Shown: positions 18,816-28,075 of the stretch, piece by piece
Layout of the letters: every line of letters starts with the position of its first letter
Position numbering within the stretch: position 1 is the stretch's first letter
Assembly: GCF_000716605.1 (NCBI RefSeq)
Contig: NZ_JNXE01000032.1
Coordinates: 1 to 64,000, forward strand
Direction: 5' to 3'
DNA: 64,000 nucleotides
DNA from: Streptomyces sp. NRRL F-525
Lineage (GTDB): Bacteria > Actinomycetota > Actinomycetes > Streptomycetales > Streptomycetaceae
The notes under the pieces: generated by a model
The model's database searches: none
Seen by the model: only the letters and a program-made list of their open reading frames with translations
What the model was told of the DNA's origin: nothing
Translations under genes and position numbers: made by a program

Positions 18816-18902
18816 CCGGGCTCGGGAGGGGAGCGGTCGCTCTGACCGTTCTCTCACCGAGCGGCCCTAGCTAATGGGATCCATTTTCATATAGCCTCCT
18901 CG

Positions 18903-18942
18903 AAGGGGCCCGGCACCGATGCCTTCCGGTGCCGGGCCCCTT
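18903..18942. terminator. Strong bidirectional hairpin terminator
   Basis: AAGGGGCCCGGCACCG (18903-18918) pairs perfectly with CGGTGCCGGGCCCCTT (18927-18942), a 16-bp stem with an 8-base loop. It lies between two convergent genes, the aldehyde dehydrogenase and the GH3 enzyme, and would end both transcripts. It also marks the left edge of the xyloglucan locus. Confidence 0.88.
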
Positions 18943-18966
18943 CTCTGTGTCGACCCCTCCGGACCC

Positions 18967-21804
18967 TCAGCCGGAGAAGCCGACATGCGCGAGCCGCAAC
19001 GGCCCACGCAGCTTCAGGTGCACATCGTGCACGCCCTCGGCGACGATCCCGGCGCCGAGCGTGGTGTAGTCGTACGGGCCCGATGCCGGTGCGGGCAGGG
19101 CGAGTTGGGCGAGCGCCGGGCCGCCGTCCAGGGACAGTTCTACGACGCCCTCGCCCGCGACCTCGACGGTCACCTCGGTGACGCCGGCGCCGAAGTCGCA
19201 GTGGCGGTAGGTCAGTTCGGCCGTGCCGCCCTGTGTCGGGGTGACCGCGTCGCCCGTCACCTTCGTGCGGTCGACGATCTCGCCGCCGGACTGCTCGTCG
19301 AAGTCGGCCGCGTCCAGGCCGTGTTGGAGGACTGCGCGGGGTGCGGCGGGCTCGCCGGTGAGCGTCACCGTCGTACGGAGGCGGATGTCCTCGCTGGAGG
19401 CGCCGACGAGGAGGTCGTACCCGCCCGGTTCGACGCGGTGGGCGCCCCGCGCCACGTCCCAGAACTCGAAGGCGGACAGCGGGACTTCGAAGGAGAGCAC
19501 CGCTGCCTCGCCCGGTTCGAGGGTCACGCGGCGGTGTGCGATCAGTTCGCTGAACGGGCGGGGGACCGACGGGCTCACGGCGCTGGTGTACAGCTGCGCC
19601 ACCTCGTCAGCTGTCACATCGCCGGTGTTGGTGACCGTGAACTGCACGTGCACCGCGTCGAGTTCGACCCGTGCCGTCAGGTGGCCGTACACGAAGGACG
19701 CGTACGACAGTCCGTGCCCGAACGGGAACAACGGCGTGCCCTCGAAGTAGAGGTACGTCTGGCGGCCGCCGATCACGTCGTAGTCGAGGAGGTCGGGCAG
19801 GTCGGCGTCGGCCGCGTACCAGGTCTGGGGGAGGCGGCCGGCGGGGGAGACGTCGCCGGCGAGGACGCGGGCCAGGGCCGTGCCCGCCGCCTGGCCGCCG
19901 TGGGCGGTCCACAGGAGCGCCGGGAGGTCGGCCGGATCGACCGTGTACGGGTACGCGGAGACCAGGGCCAGGACCGTGTTCGGGTTGGCGGCGCGGGCCG
20001 CGCGCAGCAAGCGCTGCTGCTGGGCGGGGAGTTGGAGTGTCGTACGGTCCTCGGTCTCGCGGCCGTTGATGTGCGGGTCGTTGCCCGCGACGACGAGCAC
20101 CACGTCCGCCGCCTGTGCGACCCGGGCCACCGCGTCCTCGCCGCGCTCGGCGATCACCAACTCGAAGATTTCTCCGCCCTCTTCGGCAACCTTCACGCCG
20201 TCGGCGGCGACAGAGACGTGGCGACCCGTACCGATGTGCCGCAGGAGGTGACCGTTCTCATGGGGTTCCAGGCGGAATGTCTCCTGGACGACCCAGCCTC
20301 CGGGCTGGTCGGCGGAGGCGCGGACGTAGCCGTCGTCGGCGACCGAGAGGTAACGGCCGTCGGGCGCGCGGAGGGTGAGGACGCCCTCGCCCCAGTCGAC
20401 GAGGGCGAGTTCGGTGCCGGTGTCGTCCGTGATGAGGGGCGGGAGGTCGGTGCGGCCCGCGAGGAGGGCCGGGTCCAACGCGCCCTCGGCGCCGCGTACT
20501 TCGTCGGCCACGTCCACCAACGGGACGTGCAGGTAGGCGCCTTGGGCGGTGCGCAGCCGGACGCGGTCCACGCCCTCCGCGAACTCGACGCGCTCGGCGC
20601 CGAATCGCTCGTACACGCCCTCCAGCGGAGTGGAGCGGTGGATCAACGTGCCGCTGTACCAGTCGAGTTTGCACTCGTCCGCGAGCAGTCCGACGACGGC
20701 GAGGCGGGTGTCGTGGGCGAGGGGCAGCAGCCCGGTGTCGTTCTTGAGGAGGACCACCGCCTGTTCGGCGGCCTCCTGGGCGAGGGCCCGGTGCGCCGGG
20801 GTGTCGAAGTCCTCGGTGCCGGTGTGCGGGTCGTGCGCCGGGTCGAACTCGCCGAGCCGGAACCGCACCGAGAGCTGACGGCGGACCGCCGCGTCGACGT
20901 CGGCCTCCGTCAACAGGCCCTGGTCCAGGGCGCCTTGGACCCGGGCCACGATCGTCGAACCGTCCGTGCCGTGGTCGGTGAAGCTGTCCACGCCGGAGAG
21001 GAGCGAGGCCGCCGTCGCCTCCTCGTGGGTGTCGAAGTAGTGCTCGGAGTCGACCAGGTTGGAGGGCGCGCCCGCGTCCGAGCAGACCAGCAGGTCCTCG
21101 TCGGTCCAGGTGCGCAGGTGCTCGCGGAGATACGGCGAGACGTGGTTGGGGCGGCCGTTGACCAGGTTGTACGCGGGCATCACGCCCGCCACCGCGCCCG
21201 CCTCGACCGTCTCGCGGAAGGCGCGCAGGTCGTACTCGTGCAGCACGCGCGGGCGGACGGACGAGGACGAGATGTCGCGGCCCGTCTCGTTGTTGTGGGC
21301 GAGCCAGTGCTTGAGGACGGGGGCCGTGCGCCAGTACGTCGGGTGGTCGCCGCGCAGGCCGCGCGTGTACGCGGTGGCGATCGCGGAGGTCAGCTTCGGG
21401 TCCTCCGAGTAGCCCTCCTCGTTACGGCCCCACAGCGGGTGGCGCAGCAGGTTCACGGTCGGGGACCACACGTTGAGGCCGACGCGGTCGTCGCGGGCGC
21501 GCATCGCGCGGACCTCCTTGGACACCGCGTCGCCGACCCGTCGTACGAGATCCTCGTTCCAGGTCGCGCCCAGGCCCACCGCCTGCGGGAAGACCGTCGC
21601 CGGGCCCATCCACGCGACGCCGTGCAGGGCCTCCTGGCCGGTGCGGAACGCGGCCACGCCCAGCCGCTCCACGGCGGGCGCGTACTGGTGCAGGAAGCCG
21701 ACCTTCTCGTCGGGGGTGAGCCGTGCCAGCAGGTCGTCGATGCGCTTCGCGAACGGCAGGTGCGGATCGCGGAAAGGCGGCGTAGGCGGCGTTTGTGCGG
21801 TCAC
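18967..21804 (-). CDS. GH3 family beta-glucosidase-type enzyme with fascin-like insert
   Basis: The 945-residue protein has a GH3 N-terminal barrel (about 20-300) with nucleophile Asp243 in LLVCSDAG, and a GH3 C-terminal domain with the acid/base Glu in NGRETEDRTTL. An insert within that domain shows three beta-trefoil repeats (RLRTAQGAYL, TLRAPDGRYLSV, LLRHIGTGRHVSV). A fibronectin III-like domain and a C-terminal jelly-roll follow. GTG 21804 was chosen because AAGGGGAA precedes it; the open frame upstream would run through the LacI operator and promoter. No signal peptide, so cytosolic. In context it should release glucose from debranched xyloglucan oligosaccharides. Confidence 0.88.
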   Translation of the reverse strand: MTAQTPPTPPFRDPHLPFAKRIDDLLARLTPDEKVGFLHQYAPAVERLGVAAFRTGQEALHGVAWMGPATVFPQAVGLGATWNEDLVRRVGDAVSKEVRAMRARDDRVGLNVWSPTVNLLRHPLWGRNEEGYSEDPKLTSAIATAYTRGLRGDHPTYWRTAPVLKHWLAHNNETGRDISSSSVRPRVLHEYDLRAFRETVEAGAVAGVMPAYNLVNGRPNHVSPYLREHLRTWTDEDLLVCSDAGAPSNLVDSEHYFDTHEEATAASLLSGVDSFTDHGTDGSTIVARVQGALDQGLLTEADVDAAVRRQLSVRFRLGEFDPAHDPHTGTEDFDTPAHRALAQEAAEQAVVLLKNDTGLLPLAHDTRLAVVGLLADECKLDWYSGTLIHRSTPLEGVYERFGAERVEFAEGVDRVRLRTAQGAYLHVPLVDVADEVRGAEGALDPALLAGRTDLPPLITDDTGTELALVDWGEGVLTLRAPDGRYLSVADDGYVRASADQPGGWVVQETFRLEPHENGHLLRHIGTGRHVSVAADGVKVAEEGGEIFELVIAERGEDAVARVAQAADVVLVVAGNDPHINGRETEDRTTLQLPAQQQRLLRAARAANPNTVLALVSAYPYTVDPADLPALLWTAHGGQAAGTALARVLAGDVSPAGRLPQTWYAADADLPDLLDYDVIGGRQTYLYFEGTPLFPFGHGLSYASFVYGHLTARVELDAVHVQFTVTNTGDVTADEVAQLYTSAVSPSVPRPFSELIAHRRVTLEPGEAAVLSFEVPLSAFEFWDVARGAHRVEPGGYDLLVGASSEDIRLRTTVTLTGEPAAPRAVLQHGLDAADFDEQSGGEIVDRTKVTGDAVTPTQGGTAELTYRHCDFGAGVTEVTVEVAGEGVVELSLDGGPALAQLALPAPASGPYDYTTLGAGIVAEGVHDVHLKLRGPLRLAHVGFSG

Positions 21805-21840
21805 GTGGGGTTCCCCTTGCGATGGAGCGGTGCGGCTCTT

Positions 21841-21854
21841 TCGAAGCGCTTCGA
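21841..21854. promoter_or_regulatory. LacI-type operator (copy 1), GH3 promoter
   Basis: TCGAAGCGCTTCGA is a perfect 14-bp palindrome with the central CG typical of LacI-family operators. It is 37 bases before the GH3 start and abuts the likely -10 of that promoter. Identical copies lie at 22000 and 36800, with a near copy at 36711 beside the lacI-type gene. Confidence 0.85.
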
Positions 21855-21882
21855 TGCTGATTCGATGCGGGTCAGGTGTCAA
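21854..21882 (-). promoter_or_regulatory. Candidate promoter of the GH3 gene
   Basis: Read on the minus strand, TTGACA (21882-21877) is a perfect -35. A 17-base spacer leads to CAGCAT (21859-21854), a weak -10. The operator at 21841 begins where the -10 ends, which suits repression. Confidence 0.4.
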
Positions 21883-21960
21883 GAGACCTTCACCGTTATT
21901 TCAAGCAGCACATACGGACAGGTCATGCCGTGCGCCTCCGAGGAATCTTGGGAGCGACCC

Positions 21961-21989
21961 TTGTGCACCCTTGGGTGTTCACTTAACCT
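21961..21989 (+). promoter_or_regulatory. Candidate promoter of the sugar-importer operon
   Basis: TTGTGC (21961-21966), 17 bases, then TAACCT (21984-21989) resemble -35 and -10 boxes. The operator at 22000 would fall at or just after the transcription start. Confidence 0.35.
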
Positions 21990-21999
21990 CGCAGCAACA

Positions 22000-22013
22000 T
22001 CGAAGCGCTTCGA
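22000..22013. promoter_or_regulatory. LacI-type operator (copy 2), importer operon
   Basis: Second perfect TCGAAGCGCTTCGA, 159 bases from copy 1 in the same divergent region and 83 bases before the binding-protein start. The 291-base intergenic region holds only these two operators and the two candidate promoters. Confidence 0.85.
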
Positions 22014-22095
22014 CTAAGTGCTCTGTTCCACTCAAGACACCGCAGCCGACGGCTCCACCGCCGGGTGTCCTGGTGCGCCATGAAGGGTTGACGCA

Positions 22096-23787
22096 ATGAC
22101 GCCGAACGCCTCCGCCGCCTCCGCTCCCAGCCGGAGAAGCTTCCTCGCCTCCACGGCGGTCGTCGCCGCAGCGGTGGCGGGAGGGGTACCGCTGCTCTCC
22201 GCCTGCGGGGCCTCGGACAGCGGGTCGGGCGGGGGCAGTTCGGAGGGCAAGGGCGTCAAGAAGCTGCTGCCGGCGTTCGTGGCCAGCAACGTGGTGACCC
22301 CGGACCTCCCCTCCAAGAACGGCTCGGCGATCGGCTTCTCCAGCAAGCTGGACCTCGCCACGCTGAAGACCTCGGTGCCGAAGAAGCTCGGCAAGGGCGG
22401 CAAGGTCACCATCATGGCGCCGTTCTGGGGCTCCCCGCCGAAGAGCGACAACGCCTACTACAAGGCGATGAACAGCCTCATCGGCGTCGACGTGGCCTGG
22501 CAGAACCAGGACGGCAACACCTACGACCAGAAGCTCGGCGCGGTGCTCGCCTCCAGCGACATCCCGGACGTCGTGGTCGTCCCCGGCTGGAACATGGGCG
22601 GCAAGATACCCAGCGCCATCATCGGCAAGTTCGCCGACCTCGGCCCCTACCTCGCCGGCGACAAGGTCAAGGACTACCCGAACCTCGCGGCGATCCCGTC
22701 CGACGCCTGGCAGCGCTGCATCTTCGGCGGCAAGCTGCGCGGACTGCCGATGCCGTCCTCGTACGTCCCCAACATCGTGCCGCTCTACCGCAAGGACATC
22801 TTCGACAAGGAGGGGTACGAAGTCCCCACCTCCGCCGACGAGTTCATGGCCCTGGCCAAGGAGATCACCAACGCCAAGGCCAAGCGCTGGGCCTGCCTGG
22901 ACATGAAGTGGACCGCCTTCAACATGTGGGGCGTGCTCTCCGGCAGCGAGAAGTCGCTCGGCTGGAACCTCGTCGACGGCAAGCTGGTCAACCGCGTCGA
23001 GACCCCGGAGTACCTCGAAGCGCTGGAGTGGACCCGCAAGCTGTTCGCCGCCGGATACGTGCACCCCGACGCCAAGCTGGGCAAGAGCGCGGCCACCGAC
23101 CCGGGCCCCAAGTTCGCGGCGGGCGAGTTCCTCATCTACCCCCAGGACATCTCGCAGTGGTGGAGCCGCACCGCCGAACAGGCCACCCAGAACCCGTCCT
23201 ACAAGATCTGGGGCATGGACCTCTTCGGCCACGACGGCGGCGACCCGACCCTCTGGGCCGGCGAACCGGCCAACATCTTCGCCTTCATCAGCAAGAAGGC
23301 CTCCGAGTCCGTGATCCATGACGTGCTCGCCGTCGCCAACGTCACCGCCGCGCCGTACGGCACCAAGGAGTACATGCTCACCAACTACGGCGTGGAGGGC
23401 ACCCATTACTCCGTCAAGAACGGTGTTCCCACCAAGACCGACCAGGGCAACAACGAGGTCATCAACGCCTACGTGATGGTCGCCAGCCCCGCCGCCACCA
23501 TCGCGCACCCCGACTTCCCCGAGGTCGCCAAGGCGCAGGTCGAGTGGCAGCAGCGGATGGGCGCCTTCACAAAGAAGTCGAGCTTCTACGGCCAGCAGAT
23601 CACCGAGCCGAGCCGCTACACCAACCTCCTCAACGACTTCGAGCAGTTGGAGGACGACATCACCCGCGGCCGCAAGAAGATCAGCGACATGCAGCAGGCC
23701 GTCTCCGACTGGAAGAGCAAGGGCGGCGACCAACTCCGCGCCTGGTACCAGAAGTTGCTCGACGACAACGGCACGGCGGCGAGCTGA
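22096..23787 (+). CDS. Oligosaccharide-binding lipoprotein of an ABC importer
   Basis: The 563-residue protein starts with a twin-arginine motif (SRRSFLAS, 12-19), a hydrophobic segment and a lipobox LSAC with Cys37, so it is a probable Tat-exported lipoprotein. Its length and the paired permeases resemble the LplA/YtcQ group, large binding proteins for complex oligosaccharides. AAGGG lies ten bases before ATG 22096. It heads a co-directional run of importer, GH74, GH42, GH95 and GH12 genes, so xyloglucan oligosaccharides are the inferred ligand. Confidence 0.88.
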   Translation: MTPNASAASAPSRRSFLASTAVVAAAVAGGVPLLSACGASDSGSGGGSSEGKGVKKLLPAFVASNVVTPDLPSKNGSAIGFSSKLDLATLKTSVPKKLGKGGKVTIMAPFWGSPPKSDNAYYKAMNSLIGVDVAWQNQDGNTYDQKLGAVLASSDIPDVVVVPGWNMGGKIPSAIIGKFADLGPYLAGDKVKDYPNLAAIPSDAWQRCIFGGKLRGLPMPSSYVPNIVPLYRKDIFDKEGYEVPTSADEFMALAKEITNAKAKRWACLDMKWTAFNMWGVLSGSEKSLGWNLVDGKLVNRVETPEYLEALEWTRKLFAAGYVHPDAKLGKSAATDPGPKFAAGEFLIYPQDISQWWSRTAEQATQNPSYKIWGMDLFGHDGGDPTLWAGEPANIFAFISKKASESVIHDVLAVANVTAAPYGTKEYMLTNYGVEGTHYSVKNGVPTKTDQGNNEVINAYVMVASPAATIAHPDFPEVAKAQVEWQQRMGAFTKKSSFYGQQITEPSRYTNLLNDFEQLEDDITRGRKKISDMQQAVSDWKSKGGDQLRAWYQKLLDDNGTAAS

Positions 23788-23814
23788 CCGGGTACCGAGG
23801 CAAGGAGAACGGCC

Positions 23815-24849
23815 GTGTCCCACAGCACGGTGCCTCGGAGCAGGACCGAGGCCGACACGACGGGCAAGACCCCGAAGGCGTCCGGCACCAGCACCGGCCC
23901 CCGACGCAACAGCCCCAAGGCGAAGGTGAGTTGGCGGCTCAGGTTCAGACGCGACCGCGTCCTGCTCCTGATGACCCTGCCGGCCGTCCTGCTCATCCTG
24001 GTCTTCAACTACCTGCCGATCCTCGGCAACATCGTCGCCTTCGAGGACTACGACCCCTACGTCAGCGACAACGGCATCGTCTCGATGCTGCACAGCCCCT
24101 GGGTCGGCCTGGAGAACTTCCAGCAGATCTTCGCGGACTCCGCGTTCTGGAGTGCCGTACAGAACACGCTCGTCCTGTTCTTCCTCCAGCTCATCCTGTT
24201 CTTCCCGATCCCGATCCTCCTCGCGCTGCTCATCAACAGCGTGGTCAGGCCCCGGGTCCGGGCGCTCTCCCAGGCGATCCTCTACCTCCCGCACTTCTTC
24301 TCCTGGGTGCTGGTGATCGCCGTCTTCCAGCAACTCCTGGGCGGGGCGGGCCTGTTCTCGCAACTGCTCCGTCAACACGGCTTCGACGGCCTCGACGTGA
24401 TGACCGACCCCAACACGTTCAAGTTCCTGATCACCGCGCAGAGCGTGTGGAAGGACGCGGGCTGGGGGATCATCGTCTTCCTCGCCGCGCTGTCCTCCGT
24501 CAGCCCCGATCTGTACGAGGCCGCGGCGATGGACGGCGCGGGGCGGTGGCGCCGGATGTGGCACGTCACGCTGCCCGCGCTCCGACCCGTGATCGCACTG
24601 CTGTTGGTGCTCCGGGTCGGTGACGCGCTGACCGTCGGCTTCGAGCAGATCCTGCTCCAACGCGACGCCGTGGGGCCGGGAGCGGCGGAGGTCCTCGACA
24701 CCTTCGTCTGGTGGAACGGCGTCCGCAACCAGGACTTCGGCTACGCGGCCGCCGCGGGACTCGTCAAGGGCGTGATCAGTCTCGGGCTGGTTCTCGCCGC
24801 GAACAAAGTGGCCCACCTCATGGGTGAGCAGGGGGTGTACAAGAAGTGA
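23815..24849 (+). CDS. ABC sugar transporter permease (LplB/YteP-like)
   Basis: The 344-residue permease has a Ser/Thr/Lys-rich cytosolic N-terminus of about 45 residues and six hydrophobic segments (first LLLMTLPAVLLILVFNYLPI). Its EAA loop is YEAAAMDGAGRWRRMWHVTLP. AAGGAGAAC precedes GTG 23815. Its stop overlaps the next GTG by four bases (GTGA). It forms a heterodimer with the following gene product; no ATPase gene is adjacent. Confidence 0.9.
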   Translation: MSHSTVPRSRTEADTTGKTPKASGTSTGPRRNSPKAKVSWRLRFRRDRVLLLMTLPAVLLILVFNYLPILGNIVAFEDYDPYVSDNGIVSMLHSPWVGLENFQQIFADSAFWSAVQNTLVLFFLQLILFFPIPILLALLINSVVRPRVRALSQAILYLPHFFSWVLVIAVFQQLLGGAGLFSQLLRQHGFDGLDVMTDPNTFKFLITAQSVWKDAGWGIIVFLAALSSVSPDLYEAAAMDGAGRWRRMWHVTLPALRPVIALLLVLRVGDALTVGFEQILLQRDAVGPGAAEVLDTFVWWNGVRNQDFGYAAAAGLVKGVISLGLVLAANKVAHLMGEQGVYKK

Positions 24850-25781
24850 CCGCCGTCATCGACCAACCTGTGCGACAGCCGAGCAGGTGGGCTGCGCCGC
24901 CTCGGCCCACCTGGGAGGAGGAACCCGGCAAGGTCGGGCTCGCCGGCAAGGGGCTCGTCCTCACGATCGCCTGTCTCGCCATCCTCTTTCCGCTGTGGAT
25001 CGTCCTCGTCACCAGCCTTTCCTCCCGCAAGACCATCGACCAGGCCGGTGGGCTCGTCATGGTTCCGAAGGGGATCACGTTCGTCGCGTACAAGGAACTT
25101 CTCAGCGGGGGTCAGGTCACCAGGGCGGCGATCATCAGTGTCCTCATCACCGTCGTCGGCACGCTGTTCTCCATGGCGGTGTCTGTTCTTTGTGCGTACG
25201 GCCTCTCTCGTATCGGGTCGCTCGGGCATCGGTGGATCCTGATGATGATGCTGGCGACGATGTTCTTCAGCGCGGGGCTTATTCCGACGTATTTGCTCGT
25301 CCAGTCGCTTGGCCTGACCGACAGTTACCTCGCGTTGATCCTGCCCAGTGCGCTCAGCGTCTTCAACATCCTTGTGTTGCGTGGGTTCTTCATGGGGATC
25401 TCGCAGGAACTCATCGACAGTGCGCGGATCGATGGTGCCGGTGACTTCCGGATTCTGTGGATCATTGTCATGCCGTTGTCCCGGGCTGTGTTGGCTGTCA
25501 TCACGCTCTTTTATGCCGTGGGGTATTGGAGTGCCTGGTTCAATGCATCGCTGTATTTGAACGACCAGGACATGATGCCGTTGCAGAACGTCATGATTCA
25601 GCTGGTGCAGAAGCAGGAGGCTCCCGTGGGGCTTGGTCAGGCGATCAAGACGGGGGAGTTGTCCGGGCTTGCTGTGCAGATGGCGGTCATGGTGATGGCG
25701 TTGTTGCCGGTGGCTGTGCTTTCGCCGTTTGTGCAGCGGCATTTCAAGAAGGGGATGCTTACCGGCGCCGTTAAGGGCTGA
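24846..25781 (+). CDS. ABC sugar transporter permease (YtcP-like)
   Basis: The 311-residue permease has six hydrophobic segments and an EAA loop DSARIDGAGDFRILWIIVMP. It is translationally coupled to the previous permease. The second half (from about 25,040) uses many more A/T-ending codons (ttt, att, tgt, ttg) than its neighbours, which stands out by eye. An ATP-binding subunit is missing from the operon; in Streptomyces such importers usually share the ATPase MsiK encoded elsewhere. Confidence 0.9.
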   Translation: MTAVIDQPVRQPSRWAAPPRPTWEEEPGKVGLAGKGLVLTIACLAILFPLWIVLVTSLSSRKTIDQAGGLVMVPKGITFVAYKELLSGGQVTRAAIISVLITVVGTLFSMAVSVLCAYGLSRIGSLGHRWILMMMLATMFFSAGLIPTYLLVQSLGLTDSYLALILPSALSVFNILVLRGFFMGISQELIDSARIDGAGDFRILWIIVMPLSRAVLAVITLFYAVGYWSAWFNASLYLNDQDMMPLQNVMIQLVQKQEAPVGLGQAIKTGELSGLAVQMAVMVMALLPVAVLSPFVQRHFKKGMLTGAVKG

Positions 25782-25810
25782 ATCGGTTGTCTTTTGTCTG
25801 CGGGCGCGTT

Positions 25811-25840
25811 GGGGCTGGTCGCGCAGTTCCCCGCGCCCCT
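25811..25840 (-). repeat. Interspersed GGGGCGCGGGGAACTGCGCG element, copy 1
   Basis: The reverse complement reads AGGGGCGCGGGG then AACTGCGCGACCAGCCCC. The ends can pair (GGGGC/GCCCC) and an A-run follows on the plus strand. It separates the permease from the GH74 gene and may lower read-through. Confidence 0.8.
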
Positions 25841-25882
25841 AAAAAACTCCCCTGACCGTTTCTCTGTAGAACGAGGTGTGTC

Positions 25883-28075
25883 ATGCGTGCGTCCGAAATG
25901 AGCCGGCGTGCCGTTCTTGCGGGTGCCGCAGCCGCCGCCGCGCTTACCACCGTGCCGCTCCTCACGACGAGGGCGCAGGCTGCGGAAGCGCCCGCTTATC
26001 GCTGGCGCAATGCCGTCATCGGCGGCACCGGATTCGTCACGGGCGTCCTCTTCCACCCCTCCGTCCGCGGCCTCGCCTACGCCCGTACCGACATCGGCGG
26101 TGCCTACCGCTGGGACGACCGGGTCGGCCGCTGGACCCCGCTCACCGATCAACTCGGGTGGGACGACTGGAACTTGCTCGGTGTGGAGGCGCTCGCCGTC
26201 GACCCCGTGCACCCGGACCGGCTGTACCTCGCCGTCGGCACCTACGCGCAGTCCTGGGCCAGCAACGGTGCGATCCTCCGTTCCGAGGACCGGGGCACCA
26301 CCTGGACCCGCACCGACCTCACCGTGAAGCTCGGCGGGAACGAGGACGGGCGTGGGGCGGGGGAGCGGTTGCTTGTCGACCCGCGGGACAGTGACACCCT
26401 GTGGCTCGGCACCCGGCACGACGGGCTGCTCAAGTCGACCGACCGGGGCGTCACTTGGGCGGCGGCGACCGGCTTCCCGGCGACCGCCAGCGACTCCGGT
26501 CAAGGCGTCACCTTCCTCGTCGCCGTCGGCCGTGCCGTCTACGCCGGGTGGGGTGACGGAGACGGGAGCGCGACCGCCGTCACCCTCTATCGCACCACCG
26601 ACGGCACCACCTGGACCGCCGTCCCCGCGCAGCCCACCGGCATCTCCGCCAAGGTCCCGATCCGGGCCGCGTACGACGCACGCTCCCGTGAGCTGTACGT
26701 GACGTACGCCGACGCGCCCGGGCCCAACGGGCAGTCCACCGGCAGTGTGCACAAGTTGGCTGTCGGAAGCGGTCGTTGGACGGACGTCAGCCCCGTCCAG
26801 CCCGGCGGCGGCGACACCTTCGGGTACGGCGGGGTCGCCGTCGACGCCCGGCGCGCCGGCACCGTCGTCGTCTCCACCAACAACCGCTGGGCGGCCGTCG
26901 ACACCCTGTACCGGACCACCGACGGCGGCCGTACCTGGACGTCCCTGAAGGACGCTGCTGTCTTCGACGTGTCTGAGACTCCTTTCCTCAAGTGGGGTGC
27001 TGAACAGCCGAAGTTCGGCTGGTGGATCCAGGCCGTGGCCGTCGACCCGCACGACTCGAAGCACGTCGTCTACGGCACCGGTGCCACCCTCTACGGCACC
27101 CGTGACCTCACCCACTGGGCGCCGCGGATCCGTGGCCTGGAGGAGACGTCCGTGATCCAGCTGATCTCGCCCCCGGTCGGGGAGGCGCACCTGATCAGCG
27201 CCTCGCGGGACATCGGCGTGATGTACCACGAGCGGCTCACGGCGTCTCCGTCGCGCGGCATGGCGACGAACCCCGTGTTCGGGTCGGCGACCGGGATCGC
27301 GCAGGCCGCGGGCAGGCCGTCGTACGTCGTCCGCACGGGCTTCGGCGACAACGGCAACGGTGCGTACTCCCGCGACGGCGGGCGGAGCTGGGCGCCCTTC
27401 GCTGCCCAGCCCGACATCGCCGGGGACTCACCGGGGCCGATCGCCACCAGCGCCGACGGCGGTACGCTGCTGTGGTCCTTCGTGCACTGGGACGGCACGA
27501 AGTACCCGACTCACCGCTCGGCGGACAACGGCGCGACCTGGACCGAGGTCTCCTCCTTCCCGAAGGGCGCCACGCCGGTCGCCGACCCGGCCGACCCGAC
27601 GCTCTTCTACGCATACGACACCGACACAGGAACGCTATACGCCAGCACTGACAGTGGCCGTTCGTTCGCACAGCGTGCGGGTGGACTGCCCTCGGGCGAC
27701 AGCCAGTTCCAGCTGGTCGCGGCGCCCGGGCGGTCCGGTGACCTGTGGTTGAGCGTCAAGTGGAACGGGCTCTACCGGTCCGTCGACGGGGGTGTCAGCT
27801 TCTCGAAGGTGGCCAGTTGCTGGGCCTCCTACACGCTCGGCTTCGGCAGGGCCGCGCCCGGCGCCGACTACCCCGCGATCTATCAAGTCGGCTCCACCGA
27901 GACCATCACCGCCGTCTACCGCTCCGACGACGAGGCCAAGACCTGGGTGCGGATCAACGACGACCAGCATCAGTGGGGTTGGGTCGGGCAGGCCGTCATC
28001 GGTGATCCGCGCGTCCACGGGCGCGTGTACCTCGCCACCAACGGGCGCGGCATCCAGTACGGGGAGCAGCTCTGA
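25883..28075 (+). CDS. Secreted GH74 xyloglucanase
   Basis: The 730-residue protein has a Tat-type signal peptide (SRRAVLAG at 7-14, cleavage near AQAAEA at 31-36) and a two-propeller GH74 fold. The opening YRWRNAVIGGTGFVTG and AYARTDIGGAYRW are hallmarks of the family; Asp70 matches the general base and Asp443 in SASRDIGVMYH the general acid. Repeated SxDxGxTW bladed motifs (for example STDRGVTW) run through it. It cuts the beta-1,4-glucan backbone of xyloglucan outside the cell. There is no carbohydrate-binding module. Its stop overlaps the GH42 start by one base. Confidence 0.93.
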   Translation: MRASEMSRRAVLAGAAAAAALTTVPLLTTRAQAAEAPAYRWRNAVIGGTGFVTGVLFHPSVRGLAYARTDIGGAYRWDDRVGRWTPLTDQLGWDDWNLLGVEALAVDPVHPDRLYLAVGTYAQSWASNGAILRSEDRGTTWTRTDLTVKLGGNEDGRGAGERLLVDPRDSDTLWLGTRHDGLLKSTDRGVTWAAATGFPATASDSGQGVTFLVAVGRAVYAGWGDGDGSATAVTLYRTTDGTTWTAVPAQPTGISAKVPIRAAYDARSRELYVTYADAPGPNGQSTGSVHKLAVGSGRWTDVSPVQPGGGDTFGYGGVAVDARRAGTVVVSTNNRWAAVDTLYRTTDGGRTWTSLKDAAVFDVSETPFLKWGAEQPKFGWWIQAVAVDPHDSKHVVYGTGATLYGTRDLTHWAPRIRGLEETSVIQLISPPVGEAHLISASRDIGVMYHERLTASPSRGMATNPVFGSATGIAQAAGRPSYVVRTGFGDNGNGAYSRDGGRSWAPFAAQPDIAGDSPGPIATSADGGTLLWSFVHWDGTKYPTHRSADNGATWTEVSSFPKGATPVADPADPTLFYAYDTDTGTLYASTDSGRSFAQRAGGLPSGDSQFQLVAAPGRSGDLWLSVKWNGLYRSVDGGVSFSKVASCWASYTLGFGRAAPGADYPAIYQVGSTETITAVYRSDDEAKTWVRINDDQHQWGWVGQAVIGDPRVHGRVYLATNGRGIQYGEQL

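Noticed and set aside
18967..22017. Plus-strand 1032-residue open frame opposite GH3
   Set aside because: Composition is that of a GC-skewed shadow and it crosses the GH3 promoter and operators.
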